A stretch of 64,000 nucleotides of DNA from QNZT01 sp964573205 (lineage in GTDB: Bacteria; Campylobacterota; Campylobacteria; Campylobacterales; QNZT01): assembly GCA_964573205.1 (NCBI GenBank), contig CAZNIT010000041.1, positions 104,619-168,618 of the forward strand, given 5' to 3'. Below are positions 34,456 to 41,600 of the stretch, piece after piece. Numbering within the stretch: the stretch's first letter is position 1; each line of letters starts with the position of its first letter. Position numbers and translations under genes: made by a program. The notes under the pieces are model-generated. The model was not told the origin of the DNA, did no database searches, and worked only from the letters and a program-made list of their open reading frames with translations.

Positions 34456-35252
34456 CGATTAGAAAAGATGCGGTTGCGGGACAATTTTACCCCGCTTCCT
34501 CGGCGGATATAGACGCGATGATTAAACATTACAATACTATTCTTGATGAAAGTCTGAAAGAAAGAGAGATACTAAATCTAAAACCGAAAGCGATTATAGT
34601 ACCTCATGCGGGTTATGTCTATTCGGCATTTACCGCAAACTTCGCATTCAGGCTCTTAGCGAATAAAAGACCGAAAAAGGTAGCGGTCATCGGTCCTAGC
34701 CACAGGGTTTATTTAAAAGGAACGAGTATAAGCGATTACGACTTTTACGAAACTCCCTTTGGAGAACTTAAAATCGACAAAAAGCTTTTAAAAGAGCTTG
34801 AAGAAAAATTTTCGCTTAAATTCGAACCAAACGCCCATTATGAACACAGCACCGAGGTACAGATGCCTTTTTTAAAAAAGTATCTACCCGATGTAAATAT
34901 TGTAGAACTGGTTTACGGTGACGAAGTTCCCGCAAATCTTGCGGCGATAATAGAGTATGTTTTAAAAGAAGAAGATACAGCGGTCGTTATCAGTACCGAT
35001 CTAAGCCATTACTACGATATAGAAAAAGCAAATAAACTCGATTCGATCTGTATGGAGGCTGTAGCCAACTTAAATCCCGAGGAACTTCACAAAGGATGTG
35101 AAGCTTGCGGCAAAATCGGTATGGAGGCCATGCTTTATGCCGCGAAGAAAGAGCACCTCGAGCCTATATTGCTCGATTATAGAACAAGTGCCGACGCCGG
35201 CGGCGACGAATCTCAAGTAGTGGGATATATGAGTGCCGCTTTCATAAAGTGA
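34452..35252 (+). CDS. amrB: AmmeMemoRadiSam system protein B (Memo-like)
   Basis: 266 aa from the ATG that overlaps the amrS stop and has GGAG seven bases upstream. Conserved Memo-family blocks are visible: QFYP, VPHAGYVYS (His52), GPSHRVY (His84), EHSTEVQMPFL and STDLSHY, with a CEACGKIG segment near the C-terminus. The fold is like class III extradiol dioxygenases and binds metal. The AMMECR1-type partner (AmrA) is not fused here nor present elsewhere in the window. Confidence 0.9.
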   Translation: MTIRKDAVAGQFYPASSADIDAMIKHYNTILDESLKEREILNLKPKAIIVPHAGYVYSAFTANFAFRLLANKRPKKVAVIGPSHRVYLKGTSISDYDFYETPFGELKIDKKLLKELEEKFSLKFEPNAHYEHSTEVQMPFLKKYLPDVNIVELVYGDEVPANLAAIIEYVLKEEDTAVVISTDLSHYYDIEKANKLDSICMEAVANLNPEELHKGCEACGKIGMEAMLYAAKKEHLEPILLDYRTSADAGGDESQVVGYMSAAFIK

Positions 35253-35257
35253 TAAAG

Positions 35258-36361
35258 ATGAGAGAAAAAAATTTGTTGATGGCACTTCGATTGATGGAGG
35301 AATTTGCCGACAAAACGGCTTTAGTATCACAAAAAAGTCCCAAAAGATACCTTTGGACGGATGCCTTTGGCGTTTGTAATTATCTGGGATTTTACGAAAC
35401 TTTAAAAGATAGCCGTTACCTCGATTTGGCGATAAAACTCGTCGATCAAGTGCACGAAACTCTCGGGAAATACGCCGAGGGCGAGCATACACACAAGCGG
35501 TTAAGCGCTCTTGACGAGGAAGAAGCCGGACTTCATCCGACCATAAACGGACTTAGAATCGGAAAGCCTCTGCCTCAACGCCGAGAGAACGAACCTTTTG
35601 ACGAGGCGCTGGAGTGGGAAAGAGACGGACAATATTTTCACTATCTTACAAAATGGATGAGAGCTCTTTGCAGAGTCACCCAACTTAGCGGAGATTATCG
35701 TTACAATCGCTGGGCAATGGAACTTGCCAAAACCTCGTTTAATAAATTTAGCTATATAGATCCTTATAGCGGGCAAAGAAGAATGTACTGGAAAATGAGT
35801 GTAGATCTTCAACGCCCTCTCGTAAAATCGATGGGACAGCATGACGCACTTGACGGATGGATAGTGTTTATGCAGCTTCAAACGACGGCGAAAAACGACC
35901 CTCTAAAAAAATTAAATCTCTCGTTCGAGATAAATGAGTTGAGAAAGATGGCACTACAAAGCCACCTTCTAACCGCCGATCCGCTAGGTCTTGGAGGGCT
36001 TTTGTGCGATACATTCTTTCTAGCGAAGCAAAATATGCAAAAAGATCCTTTTTTTACAAAAATTCTCTTTGAGTGCATCGAGAGTCTAAGAGCTTTTAAG
36101 GATACTCAAAATCCTATTTGTCTAAAAGCGCAATATCGACTGGCATTTCGAGAGCTTGGATTGTCTCTTGGCTTAAAAGCCGTACAAAATCTGCAAAACG
36201 ATGTATCCTCGGCTTTCGCGGCATACTTGCCTTTGGCGGATGAGATAATCTCGTTTTGGTCGAAAAAAGAGAATAGGCAAAATCAAACTTGGATCGAACA
36301 TGAAGATATAAATACGGTCTCCCTCGCAACCGCTTTAGCACCTGAGGGATATCTTGGATAA
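35258..36361 (+). CDS. Unrecognised helical protein, possible (alpha/alpha)-barrel
   Basis: About 367 aa, no signal peptide. Repeated helix-pair patterns (YLDLAIKLVDQVHETL, YNRWAMELAKTSFNKF, DPFFTKILFECIESL) and conserved-looking tryptophans and DAFGVCNYLGFYE suggest a six-hairpin toroid like glycosidases or epimerases; this is inference from pattern only. A GTG at 35249 overlaps the amrB stop and is an alternative start. Tight coupling to amrS and amrB suggests a shared job. Confidence 0.7.
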   Translation: MREKNLLMALRLMEEFADKTALVSQKSPKRYLWTDAFGVCNYLGFYETLKDSRYLDLAIKLVDQVHETLGKYAEGEHTHKRLSALDEEEAGLHPTINGLRIGKPLPQRRENEPFDEALEWERDGQYFHYLTKWMRALCRVTQLSGDYRYNRWAMELAKTSFNKFSYIDPYSGQRRMYWKMSVDLQRPLVKSMGQHDALDGWIVFMQLQTTAKNDPLKKLNLSFEINELRKMALQSHLLTADPLGLGGLLCDTFFLAKQNMQKDPFFTKILFECIESLRAFKDTQNPICLKAQYRLAFRELGLSLGLKAVQNLQNDVSSAFAAYLPLADEIISFWSKKENRQNQTWIEHEDINTVSLATALAPEGYLG

Positions 36362-36374
36362 AAGGAGAATACAG

Positions 36375-36995
36375 ATGAAAACAAACGAAGAATTAATCGA
36401 GTCGATGATAAAAAACGGCTCTTTGCAAAATCCAAAAATCATAGAGGCTTTTAAAAAAATAGATAGAAAATATTTTATTCCCGACGACTTAAAAGATCTC
36501 ATCTATATCGATAGACCTCTTCCTATCGGAGAAGATCAAACCATTTCACAACCATCGACGGTGGCTTTTATGTTAGAGCACTTGGAACCGAAAGAGGGGG
36601 ATAAAATTTTAGATATCGGTTCCGGTTCCGGCTGGACGACGGCGCTTTTATGTCATATAGCGGGCGAGAGCGGATCGGTTCAAGGACTCGAGAGAGTTGA
36701 GCAACTGGTAAAAAAAGGAAAACAAAACCTTGAAAAATTCAATTTCAATAAAAACTGTTCAATTCAAAAAGCGGGAGAACATCTTGGAATTCCTCATGAG
36801 AAATTCGACAAAATCCTAGTCTCCGCAAGTGCTAACGAGATTCCAAAAGAGCTGTTTTCTCAACTCAAAATAGGGGGAATTTTAGTCATACCGGTTAAAA
36901 ACTCCATATTTAGATTTAAAAAGCTTTCGGATGAAAAAGTAGAAGCGAAAGAATATCCCGGATTTGTCTTCGTACCGCTTATAACACAAAGGTGA
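36375..36995 (+). CDS. pcm: Protein-L-isoaspartate O-methyltransferase family
   Basis: 206 aa from the ATG with AAGGAG upstream. SAM motif I is ILDIGSGSGWTTALL; the substrate loop IGEDQTISQPSTVAFML is typical of PCMT. It repairs isoaspartyl residues in aged proteins. The C-terminal part (FVFVPLI) is shorter than some homologues. Last gene of the amrS operon; its stop is 15 bases from the convergent modC stop. Confidence 0.88.
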   Translation: MKTNEELIESMIKNGSLQNPKIIEAFKKIDRKYFIPDDLKDLIYIDRPLPIGEDQTISQPSTVAFMLEHLEPKEGDKILDIGSGSGWTTALLCHIAGESGSVQGLERVEQLVKKGKQNLEKFNFNKNCSIQKAGEHLGIPHEKFDKILVSASANEIPKELFSQLKIGGILVIPVKNSIFRFKKLSDEKVEAKEYPGFVFVPLITQR

Positions 36996-37010
36996 GAGAA
37001 TGTTTCATTT

Positions 37011-37874
37011 TCAAGAAGTTATCTTTTGAATAACAGGCGCAAAAGCTTTAGTACTGACTCTCACTCTTTTGGCACCCTTTAGCTCATCCGCTTCCATTTT
37101 GCTTATAACCACCTGAGTCAACTGCTGCCCTACTCCTACAACGGCGACATAGATAGCATCGACTTTGAATATATCCAGAAGTTCGCCTTCAAAAGAGAAC
37201 TTCTGACTTCCGCTCGTTTGCAAAAAGAGCTCTTTAACGCTCCCTTTTTTGACGATCTTTCCATGCTTTAGAACAATTACATAATCGCTCATTTTATATA
37301 TCTCTCCTATATCATGAGAGACCATAATGGTAGTCATGCCGAACTCTTTGTGCATTGTCAAGATCTCTAGCTGTAATTTTTCGCGCATCGATAAATCAAG
37401 CGCCGAAAGCGGTTCATCCATCAACAGAAGTTTCGGTCTGTTCATCATAGCGCGACACAAAGCTACACGCTGTTTCTGTCCTCCGCTGAGAGTCTTGGGC
37501 GATCTCTCTTTAAGAGCCGTAAGATTCGTTATGTTTAAAAGATGCTCCGCCAGTTTTTTATCGTTGTTTACAAATAAAAGATTTTCAAAGATACTCATGT
37601 TTTCAAAAAGCGCATAATCCTGAAAAACGAAACCGATCCCTCTTTTTTGCGCACTCACGAATCTTTTACTATCTTGCCAGACAACTCCGTCGATCTCAAT
37701 CTTGCCGGAAGCTTTTTGAAGACCGCCTAGAATCCGAAGCAAAGTTGTCTTGCCGCTGCCGCTCTCTCCAAAAAGTGCGACAAAACTTCTCTCTTTTATA
37801 CAAAACGACACATCAAGCGACATATCGCCGTTTGCGCCTAAGAGCTCTTTTTTTATATCCACTTTAAGCATCAC
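37011..37874 (-). CDS. modC: Molybdate ABC transporter ATP-binding protein
   Basis: 287 aa. Walker A GESGSGKTTLL, signature LSGGQKQRVALCRA, Walker B LLLMDEPLSALD and the switch His in VSHD are intact. A C-terminal extension after about residue 220 resembles a TOBE regulatory domain. It powers molybdate (possibly tungstate) import with ModA and ModB. It overlaps the end of nth by 11 bases. Confidence 0.9.
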   Translation of the reverse strand: MMLKVDIKKELLGANGDMSLDVSFCIKERSFVALFGESGSGKTTLLRILGGLQKASGKIEIDGVVWQDSKRFVSAQKRGIGFVFQDYALFENMSIFENLLFVNNDKKLAEHLLNITNLTALKERSPKTLSGGQKQRVALCRAMMNRPKLLLMDEPLSALDLSMREKLQLEILTMHKEFGMTTIMVSHDIGEIYKMSDYVIVLKHGKIVKKGSVKELFLQTSGSQKFSFEGELLDIFKVDAIYVAVVGVGQQLTQVVISKMEADELKGAKRVRVSTKAFAPVIQKITS

Positions 37875-38508
37875 CGACCTTAGGACAGTAATCGGCGATC
37901 TTACATACCAAACATTTCGGTTGCGTCACAAGACATATCGTTTGACCGAAACTAACGATCGTAAAATTCAAATCTTTCCAATACTCTTTAGGCACTCTTT
38001 TTTGCAGCGCCTCTTGCGTCTGTTTTTCGTTTTTCGTCTTGACAAAACCCAAAAGATTGCAGATACGATGTACATGAGTATCAACGGCGATAGAGGCTAT
38101 GCCAAAAGCGTTGTTCAAAACTATATTCGCCGTTTTTTCACCTACGCCTTTGATGCAAAGCAGCTCGCTTTTAGAAGCGGGAACTTTACCGTCAAAACGC
38201 TCGATAAGCGTTTGTGAGACCTCTTTTAAAGTCGCGGCTTTTTTCCTGTACATTCCTGTAGGTTTTACGATTTGCTCCAACTTGTCAAGCGGGATTTCGA
38301 CCATATCCCAAGGATTGTCGATAATCGCAAAAAGCTCTTTACAAACTCTTGCCGTATTTTCATCTTTTGTACGAAGACTAAGAAGCGTCGCCATCAAGAT
38401 GGTGTATGGAGTGCGCTTGAAGCTCTTTTTCAAGATGTGAGCCGGAGAGGTTTGAGGAACACTTTGTTGCAATATCTTTAAAACTTTCAAAAACTCTTCT
38501 ATCTTCAT
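37864..38508 (-). CDS. nth: Endonuclease III
   Basis: 214 aa DNA glycosylase/AP lyase for oxidised pyrimidines. The helix-hairpin-helix LLCIKGVGEKTANIVL carries the catalytic lysine, the catalytic aspartate is in VDTHVHR, and the C-terminal 4Fe-4S cysteines are spaced as CLVTQPKCLVCKIADYC. It sits exactly between modB (adjacent) and modC (overlapping), an unexpected place for a repair gene. Confidence 0.95.
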   Translation of the reverse strand: MKIEEFLKVLKILQQSVPQTSPAHILKKSFKRTPYTILMATLLSLRTKDENTARVCKELFAIIDNPWDMVEIPLDKLEQIVKPTGMYRKKAATLKEVSQTLIERFDGKVPASKSELLCIKGVGEKTANIVLNNAFGIASIAVDTHVHRICNLLGFVKTKNEKQTQEALQKRVPKEYWKDLNFTIVSFGQTICLVTQPKCLVCKIADYCPKVGDA

Positions 38509-39204
38509 TTATATTCCCGGTTTTTTATTTTGACTACGGTTGAAAGTATATACTCCCAAAAGCACGAAAAAGCTAAGTACCACCATGATCAAACTATAAA
38601 TATGAGCACTTTCATACTCCATAATCTCCACCATTTCGTATATCGCTACCGAAGCTACCTTCGTTTCTCCCGGAATACTCCCCCCGACCATCAAAACCAC
38701 TCCGAACTCTCCTACGGTATGAGCGAAAGTCACGATCAAAGCCGTTAATAAAGAGGGCTTTATATTCGGTAAAGCGACTCTAAAAAGTGTCGTAAATTTA
38801 CTTTTACCGCTTATATACGATGCTTCGAGCATATTTTTATTTAAACTCTCAAAGCCGCTTTGAAGAGGCTGCACCATAAAAGGCAGACTGTAAAAGCAGC
38901 TCGCCACCACCAATCCGGTAAATGAAAAAACCAGTTTTATTCCAAAACTCTCCTCAAAAAACGATCCGATAACAGAGTTCGCGGATAGCGCCCATAAAAT
39001 ATAAAAACCAAGCACCGACGGAGGCAACACTATAGGAAGAGCCGTTACGGCTTCAATGAAAGGTTTGATTTTAGAGTCCGTTTGCGAAAGATACCAAGAG
39101 AGCGGAAGAGATATGAAAAATAGTATCACGGTCGTTACAAACGCCAATTTAAAAGAGAGTAAAAACGGAGTTAAGTCGATATTTACGAGAGTTTCAATCA
39201 TCAA
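38509..39204 (-). CDS. modB: Molybdate ABC transporter permease
   Basis: 231 aa with about five transmembrane helices. The coupling-helix EAA-type segment is in EASYISGKSKFTTLFRVALP. HTVGEFGVVLMVGGSIPGET is a ModB signature. It forms the membrane channel with ModC. A second ATG one codon later could be the start. It overlaps the TOBE gene by 11 bases. Confidence 0.94.
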   Translation of the reverse strand: MMIETLVNIDLTPFLLSFKLAFVTTVILFFISLPLSWYLSQTDSKIKPFIEAVTALPIVLPPSVLGFYILWALSANSVIGSFFEESFGIKLVFSFTGLVVASCFYSLPFMVQPLQSGFESLNKNMLEASYISGKSKFTTLFRVALPNIKPSLLTALIVTFAHTVGEFGVVLMVGGSIPGETKVASVAIYEMVEIMEYESAHIYSLIMVVLSFFVLLGVYTFNRSQNKKPGI

Positions 39205-39595
39205 AAACCTTTTTTACAAAAAGCTCGCTCGCCAAAAAATACAGATCGACCTCATCACCCTCTTTTAGATTTAACATTCGAACATCTTTTTGAATCATAA
39301 CCGACTCAAGTACCGTTTGGGCGACTTGAAGTTGTAGCGAACTAAGCAATTTCGCGTTTGAAATTTTTTTAATTTTAGCTTTTAACCGATTTGCCGCAAG
39401 ATGTTTGAAAGCGGACTCTTTTTGTATAAAAATCGCCGTAGATTTCACACTTAGCACCACTTTATCTCCGACATTTAAAGAGTCTCCCATTTCAAGGCTC
39501 ATCATCACTAGTTTCGCCCTCTCAAACTCGAAATAAACAAGCGTGAGACTATCGCTGCTCTCAATAGCCGTTACCTTCGATACAAGTTCGTTCAT
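39194..39595 (-). CDS. Molbindin-like protein with two TOBE/Mop domains
   Basis: 133 aa made of two tandem TOBE-like halves (about 1-65 and 66-130), each with the beta pattern KVTAIESSDSLTLV / KIKKISNAKLLSSLQ. There is no DNA-binding domain. Such proteins store or buffer molybdate, or sense it. It lies between modA and modB, the same arrangement seen in Campylobacter mod clusters. Confidence 0.82.
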   Translation of the reverse strand: MNELVSKVTAIESSDSLTLVYFEFERAKLVMMSLEMGDSLNVGDKVVLSVKSTAIFIQKESAFKHLAANRLKAKIKKISNAKLLSSLQLQVAQTVLESVMIQKDVRMLNLKEGDEVDLYFLASELFVKKVFDD

Positions 39596-40335
39596 GGAGT
39601 CATATACCCGTATCTTCGGAAAATCTCTCCGGCTTCTTTACTGAAAATAAAAGCGAAAAAAGCCGCCGCTTCGACATTTTTTCTGCCATGTTTTAATATG
39701 GTGATTCCCTGATTTATGGGAGTATAAAGAGAAGGATCGAGACTTAGCCAATTTTTACCTCTTTGAAATTTTTTCATTTTACCGCTAAAAAGAGAAGATT
39801 TGGCAACAATCCCGATATCCGCCGCCATAGTAGCATAAGCGACGGTTTGCGAAACCGACTCTGCATAAACGAATCTATCTTTTAATTTTTCGTATAGTTT
39901 CGCTTTTACCAAAGCTTCCCGCGCCGCTCTTCCGTATGGTGCGGTCTTTGGGTTCGCTATGGCGATTTTTTTGATCTCTTTTGCCTCAAGCGAAAAGATT
40001 CCTTTTGAAAAGTCCCTCGCTTTGGAACTCAAAAGCGCTAAAGCGCCCTGCGCATAAACTAGAGGTCTTGTTATCGCCATACCCTCTTCATATAGCTTTT
40101 GCGGATATTTCATATCGGCCGATAAAAACAGATCATACGGTGCCGCGTTTTTGATCTGTGCGGCAAGTTTACCGCTACTTCCTATTTGTACGCTTACTTT
40201 ACTATGCGGATAAACGGCTCTAAAAGCCTCTATCAAATCATCCATAGCATAACTTACATTTGCCGAAACGGCAACTCTGATTTCTCCGCCGTTAAGCAAA
40301 GTGACAAGAAAAAACAACACCAAAATCTTTGACAT
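39592..40335 (-). CDS. modA: Molybdate ABC transporter substrate-binding protein
   Basis: 247 aa. An N-terminal signal peptide (about residues 1-17) exports it. ModA features include VAVSANVSYAMDDL, the oxyanion-site GSSGKLAAQIKNAAPYDLFLSAD and NPKTAPYGRAA. It captures molybdate in the periplasm. First gene of the mod operon, divergent from the App1-type phosphatase gene; it overlaps the TOBE gene by 4 bases. Confidence 0.93.
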   Translation of the reverse strand: MSKILVLFFLVTLLNGGEIRVAVSANVSYAMDDLIEAFRAVYPHSKVSVQIGSSGKLAAQIKNAAPYDLFLSADMKYPQKLYEEGMAITRPLVYAQGALALLSSKARDFSKGIFSLEAKEIKKIAIANPKTAPYGRAAREALVKAKLYEKLKDRFVYAESVSQTVAYATMAADIGIVAKSSLFSGKMKKFQRGKNWLSLDPSLYTPINQGITILKHGRKNVEAAAFFAFIFSKEAGEIFRRYGYMTP

Positions 40336-40458
40336 ACTCGATCTCTTTCGTATAAAACCATATCTCTTTATAAAACTTTCAAAACTATTTTAGCAAAGTG
40401 ATTTATAAATATACTCATGATCTAAAATCTTACTAACTTTTCAAAAAGATTTAAGCAT

Positions 40459-40484
40459 TCGTATCCGCTTAAGCGTTGCTACGA
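40459..40484. promoter_or_regulatory. Nested inverted repeats between modA and the App1-type gene
   Basis: A perfect 10-base palindrome CGCTTAAGCG (40466-40475) is enclosed by TCGTA (40459-40463) and TACGA (40480-40484). The 184-base divergent region otherwise holds only AT-rich DNA. It does not match the E. coli ModE box. It could be an operator or the leader of the plus-strand gene. Confidence 0.35.
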
Positions 40485-40519
40485 TAAAGTCTTACGAAAC
40501 GATTTCACAAGGTAATATT

Positions 40520-41419
40520 TTGAAAAAAACGCTGATTTTTATGCTGTTTATATTTAACCAAATGATCGCAAAAGATACTATAGAGATTTATAACTGCTAC
40601 GGCAACGACAAACGAGTCATAGTTCAAGCGAGAGTGCTTGATGCGCATAAATTTACCGAAGCGAAAAAAGATGACGATATATTTACGAATCTCAAAAGAA
40701 AACTCGGTATTATCTTCAACGACGAAAGAGAAAATGTCAACATCACCATAGAGATAAACGGGGAAAAATTCGAACGAAAAAGCGACGACGAGGGGTATTT
40801 GGAATTTGATCTATCTTTTGAGAAAAAGGCTCTAAAACCAAATCAAAAAATCGATCTCTATCTGACAAACTATAAAGAGATCGAAAACTCTTGCAATCTC
40901 TTTATCCCGAGCGACAAAAGACAAACCGGCATAATTTCCGACTTCGACGATACTATCATAATCTCGAATGTTACAAACAAATTGTCTCTTTTAAACCAAC
41001 TTTTACTCAAAAACTACAAACAAAGAGAAGTTATAAAGGGAATGAAAAGAAGGTTTGAAGAAATTTTGCGAAACTCTCCCGATAAGCCGCTCTTCATCAT
41101 TACCGGTTCGGTAAAACAGTTCAACAAAGTTATCCGCCTATTTCTTGATTATCATAAATTTCCAAAACGAACGATCATAACGAAAAAAATTCACGGGAAA
41201 AACTCAAACTCCATATTTGAACAAAAAGATTACAAAAGTGAAAATATCGAAAAACTACTACGACTCTATCCGAATATCGAGTGGGTTTTATTCGGAGATA
41301 GCGGTGAAGAAGATAGGCAAATTTACCTAAACATAGCAAAAAAATATCCTTCGCACATAAAAGAGATCTATATCAGAGAGATAAAAAAAGAGCGAATCTC
41401 AAAGATCTATCCAAAATAA
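40520..41419 (+). CDS. Exported App1-type (DUF2183) phosphatidate-phosphatase-like protein
   Basis: 299 aa. A signal peptide of about 18 residues is followed by a beta-rich domain (about 20-130, transthyretin-like) and a HAD-type catalytic domain with SDFDDTII (Asp141, Asp143), FIITGSVKQ and LFGDSGEEDRQIY. The App1 family hydrolyses phosphatidate in yeast; bacterial members are little studied. The start is TTG behind AAGG. Monocistronic by position. Confidence 0.85.
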   Translation: MKKTLIFMLFIFNQMIAKDTIEIYNCYGNDKRVIVQARVLDAHKFTEAKKDDDIFTNLKRKLGIIFNDERENVNITIEINGEKFERKSDDEGYLEFDLSFEKKALKPNQKIDLYLTNYKEIENSCNLFIPSDKRQTGIISDFDDTIIISNVTNKLSLLNQLLLKNYKQREVIKGMKRRFEEILRNSPDKPLFIITGSVKQFNKVIRLFLDYHKFPKRTIITKKIHGKNSNSIFEQKDYKSENIEKLLRLYPNIEWVLFGDSGEEDRQIYLNIAKKYPSHIKEIYIREIKKERISKIYPK

Positions 41420-41522
41420 GCTTTTTTTCAACGATATCTCTTAAAAATAAAATCACATAATTATTCCATAATGCTACCAAACTACACATAGGAAAATAAA
41501 AATATAATATATTAAACATAAG

Positions 41523-41539
41523 GTCAATCAATATTGACT
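41523..41539 (+). promoter_or_regulatory. TTGACT -35 element overlapping an inverted repeat
   Basis: GTCAAT-CAAT-ATTGAC, with TTGACT at 41534-41539 reading as a -35 box. AATAAT lies 17 bases and TAATCT 19 bases downstream as -10 candidates. The overlap of promoter and palindrome suggests a regulated promoter for the lipoprotein gene starting at 41601. Confidence 0.4.
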
Positions 41540-41600
41540 TAGTTAATATTATCTGCAATAATCTATACGATTTCAACTATATTACAAAGGATTTCCCCTC

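Noticed and set aside
40336..40519. Molybdenum-cofactor riboswitch ahead of modA
   Set aside because: The region is too short and shows no multi-stem conserved core; only short palindromes are visible.
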